NCBI RefSeq assembly: GCF_003337235.1
Contig: NZ_QPJC01000009.1
Location: 114,374-178,373 of the forward strand
Reading direction: 5' to 3'
Source: Halopolyspora algeriensis
GTDB taxonomy: Bacteria > Actinomycetota > Actinomycetes > Mycobacteriales > Pseudonocardiaceae
DNA: 64,000 bases
The notes under the pieces were generated by a model. That model was not told the origin of the DNA. It made no database searches and was given only the letters and a program-made list of their open reading frames with translations. Position 1 is the first letter of the stretch. Each line of letters opens with the position of its first letter. Below are positions 55,381 to 63,859 of this stretch, piece after piece. Position numbers and translations under genes: made by a program.

Positions 55381-55418
55381 AGCAAAAAGCGGCGGTCACA
55401 TCACAGTGCACCGCCGCT
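55381..55418 (-). terminator. Intrinsic terminator facing left
   Basis: AGCGGCGGT (55388-55396) pairs perfectly with ACCGCCGCT (55410-55418); read on the minus strand the stem is followed by TTTTTG. This is the only T-tailed hairpin I found. The minus-strand gene it would end (55420-55650) is not recognisable. Confidence 0.6.
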
Positions 55419-55812
55419 GAAAAACGTGAAAATCGATCACAAAGCGTGCGGTATATCGTTCCCGCTTGCGCGGACGGTCGAGAGTAGTGGTCGACTGTCT
55501 GTGAAAGAGGATGATGACGGTGGCGTCGCGCCGAAGGTCTCCCCTCGTCTCGCAGGTACTGCCAGCTGGGTTCGATGACGACGTAGCAGCCGAGTCGCCC
55601 CGCCTGCGCAACCGCATTCGCGAACTGTTGCCCCAGGATCACTCGACGCGGGGAACGGGACTGGGGACGTCGCCCCTACTCGGACAAGGCCGGGAACCGG
55701 CGACATGCAAGCCGTGCGAACCTCACCGCGCTTCTTACCCCGTGGACAGCGGGAGTCGCTGCACGGCTTGTCCCGTGGTCTCGGCGATCAAATCGAAGTC
55801 CTTGTCCAGATA

Positions 55813-56001
55813 ATGCAGCACGGTAAGTCCGACCAGCTCACCGCCCACGTCAGAAGCCCGGACGGCACCGCAGCACTGCACGAGGAAGAAGCTCGGCCCG
55901 GCGACATCGTCGGCTACCTGCGTGACAACGATCTGATCATTGTCTGCGACACAACAGCCTGGGACGCACACACCGCCCCAGCTATGAACCCCATGGGGTA
56001 A
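55813..56001 (+). CDS. Short hypothetical protein
   Basis: 62 residues from ATG 55813. The composition is protein-like (ALHEEEARPGDIVGYLRDND then LIIVCDTTAWD). The GD(I)xGYxxxxDLIIV pattern faintly recalls cyclophilin-like small proteins. No clear family. The rest of 55159-55812 holds a terminator and no gene I recognise. Confidence 0.3.
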   Translation: MQHGKSDQLTAHVRSPDGTAALHEEEARPGDIVGYLRDNDLIIVCDTTAWDAHTAPAMNPMG

Positions 56002-56075
56002 TAACGTGCCGGAGAGGATAATTGCGCACTGTTCACCCGGATCCGGTTGCCGGATCCGGGCAATGAATGACCAGT

Positions 56076-56312
56076 TCAGGCGGCGGGTGTGGTGTGGTGT
56101 TCGAGACGTTCGGCGAGCCAGACCTTGATCACGGACTGGCGGGTGACGCCGAGTCGTCTGGCTTCGCGGTCCAGGGCAGCGATCATCCATGCGGGGAAGT
56201 CGACGTTGACTCGTCGTTGTTCCTCACCGGGCCGCTGTGCTTTCGCCATATCGAGCGCTGACGTGACGTCCTCGCCGCGATCGAACTTCTCGTCGAACTC
56301 CTCAGCCTTCAT
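56076..56312 (-). CDS. brnA: BrnA-type antitoxin
   Basis: 78 residues. C-terminal ribbon-helix-helix RRVNVDFPAWMIAALDREAR then LGVTRQSVIKVWLAERL; the N-terminal region (EFDEKFDRGEDVTSALD) binds BrnT in this family. Starts inside the brnT end (11-base overlap), the standard order. Confidence 0.88.
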   Translation of the reverse strand: MKAEEFDEKFDRGEDVTSALDMAKAQRPGEEQRRVNVDFPAWMIAALDREARRLGVTRQSVIKVWLAERLEHHTTPAA

Positions 56313-56562
56313 AGATCCCTACCTCCTCGACACGAGAGCGACGCACGGAGATGATCCGTATGCTCTCCTGACGCAACATCACGACGGCTGACCAATGCTT
56401 GCCATCGATGAGGCCGATGACCAGCCATCGGGGCTCGTCCACGGTGCGGGCAGGGACCTCAACCCGGAACGGGTCCCGCCAGAGATCTTGGGCGTGGACG
56501 AAATCGATGCCATGCTTGTCTCGGTTGGCTTGGCTCTTACTCGGATCAAACTCGAACTTCAC
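56302..56562 (-). CDS. brnT: BrnT-type ribonuclease toxin
   Basis: 86 residues from GTG 56562. Family signature FEFDPSKSQANRDKHGIDF and C-terminal IRIISVRRSRVEEVGIYE, including the conserved RIIS(x)R. The RelE-like fold cleaves RNA. No lesion visible. Promoter with an operator-like palindrome lies just upstream. Confidence 0.88.
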   Translation of the reverse strand: MKFEFDPSKSQANRDKHGIDFVHAQDLWRDPFRVEVPARTVDEPRWLVIGLIDGKHWSAVVMLRQESIRIISVRRSRVEEVGIYEG

Positions 56563-56589
56563 CCACTGCGACCTTCTCCGACCTGGTAT

Positions 56590-56606
56590 GGTATAGAAAT
56601 TATACC
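56590..56606 (-). promoter_or_regulatory. brnTA promoter/operator
   Basis: Perfect inverted repeat GGTATA-GAAAT-TATACC. On the minus strand it contains TATAAT, a consensus -10 about 35 bases before the brnT start. BrnA bound here would block the promoter directly. Confidence 0.65.
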
Positions 56607-56824
56607 GCATTCGAGTCTGAGTCTCACCCGCTGTATCTCCCAGGTCCGACACGACCTGGGCACCGCCCACGAGCACGGCAACATCGACGTCGGCAGCCAG
56701 CCCCACGTCACACACAGACCGCCCGCAGAGGCCGTGTCCCCCATGACATCTGAACGGTCGTTGTTGATCGCGGATGCCTGACACGCTCTCGGTCTGCCAA
56801 GATCTCCGGTAAGGCTGGCTTCGC

Positions 56825-57065
56825 TATGAACCGCCTGTAAGTGTTCGTGGCGGCTGGTGGGATGTCACCGCAGTACTCGTAGAGGCGTCGCTGATTGAAC
56901 CAGTCGACCCGTTCGGCGGTGGCGAGCTCAACCTGCTCAACGGTGCGTCACGGTTTGCGGGGTTTGATCAACTCGATCTTGTAGAGGCCGCTCCGGTCAC
57001 AGCGACCACATCTTCACAGTCGTAGCTGTCGCCGACGGTGCCGATCGACGCGTCGACGCCGGCGG
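56825..57065 (-). pseudogene. IS3-family orfB remnant
   Basis: On the minus strand, GVDASIGTVGDSYD (the DDE region usually followed by NALAES), then a frameshift, YKIELIKPRKP, an in-frame TGA, and RTVEQVELATAERVDWFNQR with EYCGDIPPA. Same family as the element at 17.9 kb. No intact ends seen. Confidence 0.6.
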
Positions 57066-57409
57066 CCGTCCTTGCGACCGAAACGGCGGGCGACCAGCCT
57101 GAAGCGCTGCCCGCGCCCTTCCCTGCGCCACAACATCCTCCTCCATGATCGGGGTGTTGCGACAACCAGTTGAATCCGCCAGGTTCCCCGGCACCGAGTC
57201 GCGCAGCAGGCGCATGTTCGCTCTCGGCACGGCCCCGGCATCCACGTTCAAGGATGCGGCAGATCACCTCGATCCCAGGACGTTCGGTGGGCCTGGCGCC
57301 GTGCCCGCCGCCCGAAGGCGTACCCGTTGGCCAGACAGGAGCTGCTGCGCCGGTATGTTGCGTCCGTCGCGTGATCCGGCTTGATCGCTGGGTACGGTGG
57401 TTGAGGCGC
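57066..57409. other. Gap without a recognisable gene
   Basis: About 340 bases next to the IS3 remnant. The minus strand reads GEPGGFNWLSQHPDHGGG, possibly another mobile-element relic, but I cannot name it. Confidence 0.3.
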
Positions 57410-58282
57410 TCACCGTAGTTCAGGGGGTGTGCCGCAGAGCCTGGACGCCGTGCGGACGAGTGATGCAACCGCCTGGGAGTGACTGCTTGGCTGCCATGCG
57501 ATCACCGTGGTGACTTTCGGCGCGTCGACGACGGGCAGCGCGACGTGTTCGGGCCACTGCCAGGCACGGCTGGAGGCAGGGATGACGAGCAGTGTCTCGC
57601 CGAGCGCCACGAGCTGAGCGAGCTGCGACTGCGTGTGCACCTCCGGACCGGGCCCGTCCGGGTAGGACCCGTCGAGCCGGGGCCATCGAGCGATCGGCAG
57701 ATCCGGCACGTTGCGGACGTCCGCCAGCGTGAGCTGATCGCGTGACGCAAGGGCATGCCCCGCGGGAAGGATCGCGACCTGGCCTTCGACGCAGAGGTCT
57801 TCGGTGTCGAACCCGGCGAGGTCATCGAACGGGTGATGCATGAGTGCCGCGTCGGCACTCCCGTCGCGGAGCAACCCTGCCTGCTCGCCGACCTCGCACA
57901 GGAGGACCTCAACCGGTGCCGCACCGGGTTCGCTCGCGCGCGCGTCGAGGAGCTGTCGCAGCAACTCGTGGGACGCCCCAGCCTTCGACGCGAGCACCAA
58001 TGGCCGCTTCGGATCCCCGGCACGTCGCGTCCGACGCGCAGCCGCCCCGACCGCGTCGAGGGCTGCTCTGGCCTCCCGAAGTAGCACCCTGCCGGTATCG
58101 GTGAGCGTCACACCACGGCGGTGCCGGTCGAGGAGCTGGACGCCGAGCCGCCGTTCCAGCCGGCTGATCGCGCGCGAGAGCGGCGGTTGTGCGATCCCGA
58201 GCCGATCGGCGGCGCGTCCGAAGTGCAGTTCCTCGGCGACAGCGACGAAGTACCGCAGCTCGCGGGTCTCCAGGTCATCCAC
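57410..58282 (-). CDS. LysR-family transcriptional regulator
   Basis: 290 residues from GTG 58282. HTH LRYFVAVAEELHFGRAADRL and PPLSRAISRLERRLGVQLLD are canonical. The effector domain spans residues 90-285. Divergent from an SDR gene, with palindromes between them; it very likely controls that SDR in response to its substrate. Confidence 0.93.
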   Translation of the reverse strand: MDDLETRELRYFVAVAEELHFGRAADRLGIAQPPLSRAISRLERRLGVQLLDRHRRGVTLTDTGRVLLREARAALDAVGAAARRTRRAGDPKRPLVLASKAGASHELLRQLLDARASEPGAAPVEVLLCEVGEQAGLLRDGSADAALMHHPFDDLAGFDTEDLCVEGQVAILPAGHALASRDQLTLADVRNVPDLPIARWPRLDGSYPDGPGPEVHTQSQLAQLVALGETLLVIPASSRAWQWPEHVALPVVDAPKVTTVIAWQPSSHSQAVASLVRTASRLCGTPPELR

Positions 58283-58292
58283 GCGAGCAACC

Positions 58293-58317
58293 TACCAACC
58301 GATACCGGTTGGGTATC
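58293..58317. promoter_or_regulatory. Candidate LysR operator
   Basis: GATACC-GGTTG-GGTATC (58301-58317) nested in TACCAACC ... GGTTGGGTA. It is placed between divergent lysR (start 58282) and SDR (58366). The GGTATC arm could also be a -10 element for the SDR gene. Confidence 0.55.
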
Positions 58318-58365
58318 ACAGCGAACTGATCCGGTGTTGGACGACGAGTGCGCGGCTCGCCGAGC

Positions 58366-59091
58366 ATGGATCGTGTGAACGACACGAAAACCGCGCTGGT
58401 CACCGGCGCGAACAAGGGAATCGGTTTCGCCATCGCACAGGGTCTCGGGGCGATCGGCTTCACGGTCGCGGTGGGGGCGCGCGACGACGCCAGGCGCGCG
58501 GACGCCGTCGAGCACCTGCATGCCGCAGGCGTCGACGCGTTCGGCGTCGCCCTCGACGTCACTTCCGACGACAGCGTTGCCGCGGCGGCAAGGACCGTCG
58601 AGCAGACGGCAGGACGACTCGACGTGCTTGTCAACAACGCGGGCATCTCGGGCCGGACCGACGATGGCGCGCAAGATCCGACGACGCTCGACCTCGACGT
58701 CGTCCGCACCGTCCTCGACACCAACGTGTTCGGGGTTGTTCGGGTGACGAACGCGATGCTCCCACTGCTGCGCCGCGCGCACTCGCCACGCATCGTCAAC
58801 ATGTCCAGCGATATGGGTTCGCTGACGCGACAGACCGGCCCGATCCTGGCCGCCTACGCACCATCGAAGTCCATGCTCAATAGCATCACGACACAGTACG
58901 CCCGCCGACTCGCCGATACGAATGTCATCGTCAACGCTGGCTGCCCAGGTTACGTAGCGACCGACTTCACCGGCTTCAACGCGCCGCGGACGCCCGAGCA
59001 AGGTGCCGCGATCGCGATCCGGCTCGCCACCCTGCCGGATGACGGGCCACGCGGCGCCTTCTTCGACGAAGAGGGTGCCGTCCCCTGGTGA
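58366..59091 (+). CDS. SDR oxidoreductase under LysR control
   Basis: 241 residues, classical NADPH-type SDR. TGANKGIGFAIAQGLG, LVNNAGISG, catalytic Ser in VNMSSDMGS and YAPSK in place of YxxxK (Y, K present). The Asn-Lys in TGANKGIG recalls carbonyl-reductase-like members. ATG 58366 (GTG 58375 possible). Confidence 0.9.
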   Translation: MDRVNDTKTALVTGANKGIGFAIAQGLGAIGFTVAVGARDDARRADAVEHLHAAGVDAFGVALDVTSDDSVAAAARTVEQTAGRLDVLVNNAGISGRTDDGAQDPTTLDLDVVRTVLDTNVFGVVRVTNAMLPLLRRAHSPRIVNMSSDMGSLTRQTGPILAAYAPSKSMLNSITTQYARRLADTNVIVNAGCPGYVATDFTGFNAPRTPEQGAAIAIRLATLPDDGPRGAFFDEEGAVPW

Positions 59092-59224
59092 CCCCCGGTG
59101 GTGCGGGAGGGACGGTGCCAGCCAGCACATCCCTCCCCCGGCTACTCAGCCCGGCCGGTTAGGGACTGTGGGACTGTCGCTCAAAACGGCTGGGTGGAGC
59201 GTTCCCGCTTTTGTCGACAGTGAT

Positions 59225-60109
59225 TTAGGCTGACAATTGGGTGATTTGTCTGTATCCTAGTTCATATTCTCGTGGTGTCAAGTAGCCGAGCGTGGAGTGC
59301 CTCCTGCGTCGCTTGTAGCGGCTTTCGATCCAGATTAATGTTTGCTGTCGGACATCGGTGACGGTGTTCCATGGGCGGGTGTGGATGAGCTCTTTCTTGT
59401 AGGTTGCGAAGAAGGATTCGGCGACCGAGTTATCGAAGCATGTCGCGCGCCGCCCCATGGATCGTCGGATGCCGTTTGTGGCGCAGAACGCGGCGAATTC
59501 TTTCGACGTGTATTGGCAACCGCGGTCGCTGTGGAAGATCACCCCGTCCGAAGGCTTGCGGGTCACCAGCGCGGCGGTGAGCGCTTCGATGACGAGGCCG
59601 CTGCGTAGGTGATCGGCGACCGCATAACCGACGACGGTGCGCGAGTACAGGTCGATGACGGTGGCGGTGTAGGCCCAACCGTCCACGGTGCGCACGTAGG
59701 TAATGTCGCCGCACCACACGGTGTTCGCCTCTGCGGCGGTGAAGTCCTGTTGGACCAGGTCAGGAGCGTCGATCGGCCGGTCGGCGTGGGTGGTGGTGCG
59801 CCGAAACGTCGTCGGGTGCCGGCCTTGCAGCCCCGCGGCGCGCATCAGCCGGTGCACCCGCTTGCGGGCCACCCGCCAGTCGCGCACCACCAACTCGGCC
59901 CACACCCGCCGCACCCCGGGCGCGCCGTCGAGGTCGCCGTGCACACCGGTGATGACCTCGGTCAACTCGGCGTCGGTGCGCTCGCGCTGGCAGGCACCGC
60001 GGGCGAGCCAGCGGTAGTAACCCGACCGGTGCACCCCGAGCTGGGCGCACATGAATGTCACCGAGAACTCGTCTTCGTCGGCCCACTCGGCGATCGCCTG
60101 GTACTTCAC
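59225..60109 (-). CDS. IS3 transposase OrfB (DDE domain)
   Basis: 294 residues. HTH_21 region (GVHRSGYYRWLARG) and rve core with WCGDITYVRT (D), FHSDRGCQYTS (D) and NSVAESFFATYKKE (E). GTG start at 60109 overlaps the orfA stop; it is probably made mainly as an OrfA-OrfB fusion by frameshifting. Confidence 0.95.
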   Translation of the reverse strand: MKYQAIAEWADEDEFSVTFMCAQLGVHRSGYYRWLARGACQRERTDAELTEVITGVHGDLDGAPGVRRVWAELVVRDWRVARKRVHRLMRAAGLQGRHPTTFRRTTTHADRPIDAPDLVQQDFTAAEANTVWCGDITYVRTVDGWAYTATVIDLYSRTVVGYAVADHLRSGLVIEALTAALVTRKPSDGVIFHSDRGCQYTSKEFAAFCATNGIRRSMGRRATCFDNSVAESFFATYKKELIHTRPWNTVTDVRQQTLIWIESRYKRRRRHSTLGYLTPREYELGYRQITQLSA

Positions 60110-60393
60110 GGCTGTTCTTTCGCGAACCAGGTCGCTACTTTTTTTGCGAACTCCGCCTCCATCCGCAGCCGCGAGTTTTCCTTGCGCAGTTGTTCCAGCT
60201 CTTCACGTTCACTGGCTGACAGTGGCTCCTCGGCATCGCGGCCGCTGTCCTTCGACTTCTTCACCCACTTACCCAACGTCATCTCGTGCACACCGATACT
60301 TCGCGCGACCTCGGCGATAGGTCGACCCGAATCGAGCACGAGGCTAACGGCGTTGTCCTTGTATTCCTGGGTGAATCGCCGGCGTGTCGCCAA
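60106..60393 (-). CDS. IS3 OrfA (HTH protein)
   Basis: 95 residues. HTH VARSIGVHEMTLGKWVKK followed by a leucine-zipper coiled coil (EREELEQLRKENSRLRMEAE). Near its end the minus strand has AAAAAAA (60143-60137). A -1 slip there leads into an open orfB frame (KKSSDLVRERTAVKYQ), the standard IS3 programme. Confidence 0.93.
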   Translation of the reverse strand: MATRRRFTQEYKDNAVSLVLDSGRPIAEVARSIGVHEMTLGKWVKKSKDSGRDAEEPLSASEREELEQLRKENSRLRMEAEFAKKVATWFAKEQP

Positions 60394-60438
60394 CGTAGGC
60401 CCTCCGCTCCGTCTCAGCGGCAGACCAAGATCAACTGT

Positions 60439-61086
60439 CTACAAGATCGGGTACGGCCCAGGGATCGCCCTTTCCAAGATGCCACGCTCTCCTTCCAGCC
60501 AGCTTTCCAAGAACTCCATGTCAACGTCCAGCGCGTCGGCATACGCCAACTTGGTCAGGAACTGATCGAACAGGGAGGCATAGTTCACCCCGTCTTCTGG
60601 CGCCCACCCCTCAGCAATTGCCGTTTGCTTGCTGAAGTCGTGCACGGACGTCTGCTGCAGCGAGGCGCGATGCAGCAGATGCTGCTCAGCACCGTGCAAC
60701 AACAGCCGCTGGCCACTGGCGGGATTGCCGGCGTCGTCCCCGCCTGGCTCAAGGAACACCACCGCGCCTTCCAGGACCGATTAGCCCACGGGCTTGTGAA
60801 ACCGGATCCACTGGTCCGCGCTCGTGGCGTCCTCCGGTTCCACCGGCGGCGGCTGCCGCTGCTCCAACCACTTGATCGCACTACGCACCCGCAGCACGGA
60901 TCGCTTCGCTGGTGGCTGCGACTCCACGGCGAGCTCACCATTCACGAACGGCACGGTGACCGCAGCCCTCACCCGGCCCGTCAGCCGCGACATCCATCCC
61001 GAGGCGGCCCCACGGGCCAACATCTGCTCGCGAGAGGACTGCAGGTTGGCGAGCTTCGCGGTCGACACGTACACCAAATCGGACAT
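60439..61086 (-). pseudogene. Hypothetical gene with an in-frame stop, at the IS3 border
   Basis: ATG 61086 opens MSDLVYVSTAKLANLQSSRE and runs 101 codons to TAA at 60783-60781 (WIRFHKPVG*). The same frame resumes at once with SVLEGAVVFLEPGGD and continues to TAG at 60439 (SLFDQFLTKLAYADALDVDM). The two parts read as one ~215-residue protein, possibly of the group annotated SAVMC3_10250 in Streptomyces (uncertain). Its last codons coincide with the IS3 end, so the C-terminus may be cut too. Confidence 0.5.
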
Positions 61087-61137
61087 GAGTTGATCATGGC
61101 ATGTCGCCACGCCCGCGCGACGTGCTCTCATGTGATC

Positions 61138-61300
61138 ATGAACGTGACATACACCGGATTTCCCCAGTCCACCCCGGAAGCGCTGGTGCTGGACGATCAC
61201 ATGTTCATCTACCAGTGTCACAGTGGAACCGGGCTCGGCCGACTGCGCATCTGGACCGCCGACGAAGGCGGCTTCATCGCAGTGATCACCAACGATGATA
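61138..61300 (+). CDS. Short hypothetical protein, 3' end probably lost
   Basis: ATG 61138, divergent from the 61086 gene. MNVTYTGFPQSTPEALVLDD and RIWTADEGGFIAVITND look like a genuine small beta-rich protein. Beyond about 61300 the frame runs out of phase over an integrase fragment, so it appears truncated. Unrecognised. Confidence 0.35.
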
Positions 61301-61924
61301 AAGGCCTCTCGGCGCAAGACACCGCAGCAGAGACTCGTTGGCGAGCTCGACCTGCCTCGCCACCGCAGCACCGATCCGCAGAACTTCCTCACCGAAGACG
61401 ACTACGGGCGACTCCTGCACCGCTGCCTGCACCACCAGGACGTTCCGCTCGACGCCCGCGTCGCAGGCGCGCTCGTGTTCGTCTACGGGCTCCACGTCGC
61501 CCGGATCGTCGAACTGACCACCGACGACCTCGATCTCGGCGACGAGCCGCAGCTGCGTATCAACGGGCACGACCTCGTTCTTCCACCAGCACTCGTTTCC
61601 CTGCTTGCCCAGCACGTCGCTACGGCCACGACCACGTCCCTGGTCGGACAAGCGGGCACACCAGCGAAATGGCTGTTCCCCGGACAACAAGCAGGTCGGC
61701 CACTGGCTGCGGCCAGTCTGGTCCCCAAGCTCACCGCCCACGAACTCCCCGCCCGGATCAGCCGCAACTCAGCCCTGCTCAGCCTGGCCAGCGACCTCCC
61801 CGCAGCGGTGCTCTCATCCCTGCTCGGGCTCAGCGAAACCGCGGCCGTCCGGTGGGTGCACCGGACCAAACGAGACTGGCACGCGTTCCTACAAGCCCGA
61901 GCAGGAGATTTGGAGCGTGGGTAG
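61295..61924 (+). CDS. Tyrosine-recombinase-like protein, N-terminus missing
   Basis: 209 residues from ATG 61295. KTPQQRLVGELDLPRHRSTD, VPLDARVAGALVFVYGLHVA and RISRNSALLSLASDLPAAVL, then SSLLGLSETAAVRWV resemble the C-terminal half of actinobacterial integrase-like proteins. The canonical R..H-x-x-R..Y set is not clear. Homologues are roughly twice as long, so this is likely a 5'-truncated gene created at the junction near 61295. Confidence 0.5.
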   Translation: MIKASRRKTPQQRLVGELDLPRHRSTDPQNFLTEDDYGRLLHRCLHHQDVPLDARVAGALVFVYGLHVARIVELTTDDLDLGDEPQLRINGHDLVLPPALVSLLAQHVATATTTSLVGQAGTPAKWLFPGQQAGRPLAAASLVPKLTAHELPARISRNSALLSLASDLPAAVLSSLLGLSETAAVRWVHRTKRDWHAFLQARAGDLERG

Positions 61925-62048
61925 GACCGGCGCGCGTAGCGTTCCACGGCTTCGTTTCGACGTACGGACGAACCGCCGATCTGACGCCACAAGGTCAGTT
62001 GTCGAGTAGAGCCGGAAGTGCGGCAGCGAGGCCGGCCGACTGCCCCGT

Positions 62049-62981
62049 TCAGGCCGGTGTGGTTGCTCCGTGCTCGGCGACTGCTCGGTCGATGTCGTCA
62101 GCGAGTAGGTAGTGGTTGATCGCGATCGCAGCGGTCGATCCTGCGGATGCCGCGTTGATCAGTTGGGCGGGGTTGTCGACGACATTGCCTGCTGCCCACA
62201 CGCCATCGATCGCGGTTTTCCCTGACGGGTCGGTGCGGACCCATCCGTTGTCGTCTTGAGCGCATCCGAGCTCGATCAGGAGGTCGTGGCGGGGGATGAA
62301 CCGCGGGCCGACGAATACCGTGCTGCATGCGACGGTTTCTCCGCCGTCGAGTTCGATTCCCGATACGCCGGTCTCGCCGGCCACGACCTGCGAAACCTTG
62401 CCTTCGACGATGCGCACACCGCGTGCCGCGAGTCGGGCGCGTTCATCGTCCGACAGCGTGATCTGGTGGGGGAAGAACGTGACATCTGCTGACCACTGTC
62501 GGACGAGCTGTGCCTGATGCATCGTGAACGGCCGGTTGTCTCCGCCGAGTACCGCGATCGGCTCGTCGGCGACCTCATAGCCGTGGCAGTACGGGCAGTG
62601 CAGCACGCCATGCCCCCACTGCTGGCGAAGACCGGGGACGTCGGGCAGCTCGTCGCGCAACCCAGTGGCCACCAAGACGCAGCGTGAGGAAATCTCTGCA
62701 CCGTCCGCCTGAACGATGAACCCGCCGTCGGCCGGTTCGATGCCGGTGACCTCGGCGGTACGGAACTCGCCACCGTACTTGGACAGTTCGTCGCGACCAG
62801 TCGCCAACAACTCCGAGGGGCTGGCCCCGTCGCGGGACAGGAAGCCGTGCAGATGCTCGGAAGGTGCGTTCCGAGGCCCGCCGGCGTCGACTACCAGCAC
62901 CCGTCGCCGGGAACGTCCCAGCATCATCCCGGCAGCCAGGCCCGCTGCACCCCCGCCGATCACGACCACGTCATATGACAC
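62049..62981 (-). CDS. Thioredoxin-reductase-like FAD oxidoreductase
   Basis: 310 residues. FAD site DVVVIGGGAAGLAAGMMLGR, redox motif CPYC in HCPYCHGYEV, NADPH region AVLGGDNRPF (GGGxS-like motif altered to GGDN), and GVWAAGNVVDNPAQLINAA for FAD. The size fits TrxB, but the altered NADPH motif suggests a thioredoxin-reductase-like oxidoreductase of the kind paired with MarR regulators rather than housekeeping TrxB. Divergent from a MarR gene. Confidence 0.88.
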   Translation of the reverse strand: MSYDVVVIGGGAAGLAAGMMLGRSRRRVLVVDAGGPRNAPSEHLHGFLSRDGASPSELLATGRDELSKYGGEFRTAEVTGIEPADGGFIVQADGAEISSRCVLVATGLRDELPDVPGLRQQWGHGVLHCPYCHGYEVADEPIAVLGGDNRPFTMHQAQLVRQWSADVTFFPHQITLSDDERARLAARGVRIVEGKVSQVVAGETGVSGIELDGGETVACSTVFVGPRFIPRHDLLIELGCAQDDNGWVRTDPSGKTAIDGVWAAGNVVDNPAQLINAASAGSTAAIAINHYLLADDIDRAVAEHGATTPA

Positions 62982-63074
62982 TGCAATCCTCCAACCTCGG
63001 GCCGCCTCCAGGTCGGCGGCCCAATCCGTACCCGGTATCGGCCTACGCTTGCCGGGCTGAGAACCTAGCAGATA

Positions 63075-63088
63075 GTTAACTAGTTAAC
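63075..63088. promoter_or_regulatory. Perfect 14-bp palindrome, likely MarR operator
   Basis: GTTAACTAGTTAAC, two GTTAAC sites spaced by TA, 7 bases before the marR start and about 94 before the oxidoreductase start. AT-rich in a GC-rich context, typical of MarR sites. Confidence 0.75.
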
Positions 63089-63095
63089 AGTAAGG

Positions 63096-63596
63096 GTGGT
63101 CGTTCTGGCATCGCTACGGGATCGAACTTGCGAGCTGTGGGCTGAGCACAACCCGGGGCTGGATACCTCCCCGATGGAGGTCGTGGCCCAGGTCAAGCGC
63201 ATCGTTTCCCTGCTCGACAAGGCCGTCGAGCCGGTTTACGAGGGCACGGCGGTGACCACTGCCGAGGTCGATCTGCTGGTTCCACTTCGGTACGCCGAGG
63301 AGCCCATCACCGCGAGTCGTCTCGCCGAGCTCCTCAGTATGACACGCGCCGGGGTGAGCAAAACGCTCGCGAAACTGGAACGGCGCGGCCTCATCACGCG
63401 CACTCCCAGCTCTTCGGATCGTCGAGCGGCGGTGATCGCCATGACCCCGTCAGGGTGCAGCGTCATCGACGAGCTGTTTCCGCGCGAACTCGCGGCCCAC
63501 GGCGCACTGCTCGCTGGGCTCGACCGCGACCGCGACCGCGTCCTCCGCGCACTCGAACGACTCGCAACGGCGATGGAGGAGCAACTCGACCGCTAG
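63096..63596 (+). CDS. MarR-family repressor
   Basis: 166 residues from GTG 63096. Winged helix: PITASRLAELLSMTRAGVSK, TLAKLERRGLITRTPSSSDR and RAAVIAMTPSG. N-terminal region without cysteines in the sensing position apart from Cys12. Divergent from the thioredoxin-reductase-like gene with a perfect palindrome between, so it most likely represses both. Confidence 0.93.
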   Translation: MVVLASLRDRTCELWAEHNPGLDTSPMEVVAQVKRIVSLLDKAVEPVYEGTAVTTAEVDLLVPLRYAEEPITASRLAELLSMTRAGVSKTLAKLERRGLITRTPSSSDRRAAVIAMTPSGCSVIDELFPRELAAHGALLAGLDRDRDRVLRALERLATAMEEQLDR

Positions 63597-63859
63597 GCAG
63601 TCCGCGGTAAATACGGCACCTTCGGAATACGTGCACTACGCCAGCTATCCGGGATGACCTCGCCCCGGACGACGTGCAAGGCCTCGGGTAGCCGGTGGCG
63701 GCGAGACCGGACTGCCGTGGATCATGATCGGTGGCAAGCTGATCAGGAACAACGAGGAGACGGCGCAGTGCGCGCGAACGAGTTTTTCATGCCGGCGGAA
63801 GAACCCGATGCTGCATCACTTCCCGACCGGGCCCAGCCGCAGCAGGCCCGCACGGGCTT
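63597..63859. other. Gap before the IS5-type element
   Basis: About 260 bases. One frame reads GETGLPWIMIGGKLIRNNEE, which is protein-like but unrecognised, probably a gene end cut by the IS. Confidence 0.3.

Larger units (their letters stand above)
59212..60443 (-). mobile_element. IS3-family insertion sequence, apparently intact
   Basis: About 1232 bases. Ends TGTCGACAGTGATTTAGGCT (left) and TGTAGACAGTTGATCTTGGT (right, read inward). orfA and orfB overlap and an A7 slippery run is present, so a functional OrfAB can be made. No clear target duplication was seen. The right end abuts the C-terminus of a hypothetical gene. Confidence 0.85.

Noticed and set aside
59207..60447. Target-site duplication flanking the intact IS3
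   Set aside because: The bases just outside the TGT...ACA ends do not match on the two sides, so no duplication is claimed.
60286..62112. 608-codon plus-strand frame from the IS3 orfA region to 62.1 kb
   Set aside because: It joins an antisense IS segment, an unrelated strand gene and an out-of-phase integrase region; only the short part from ATG 61138 looks protein-like.
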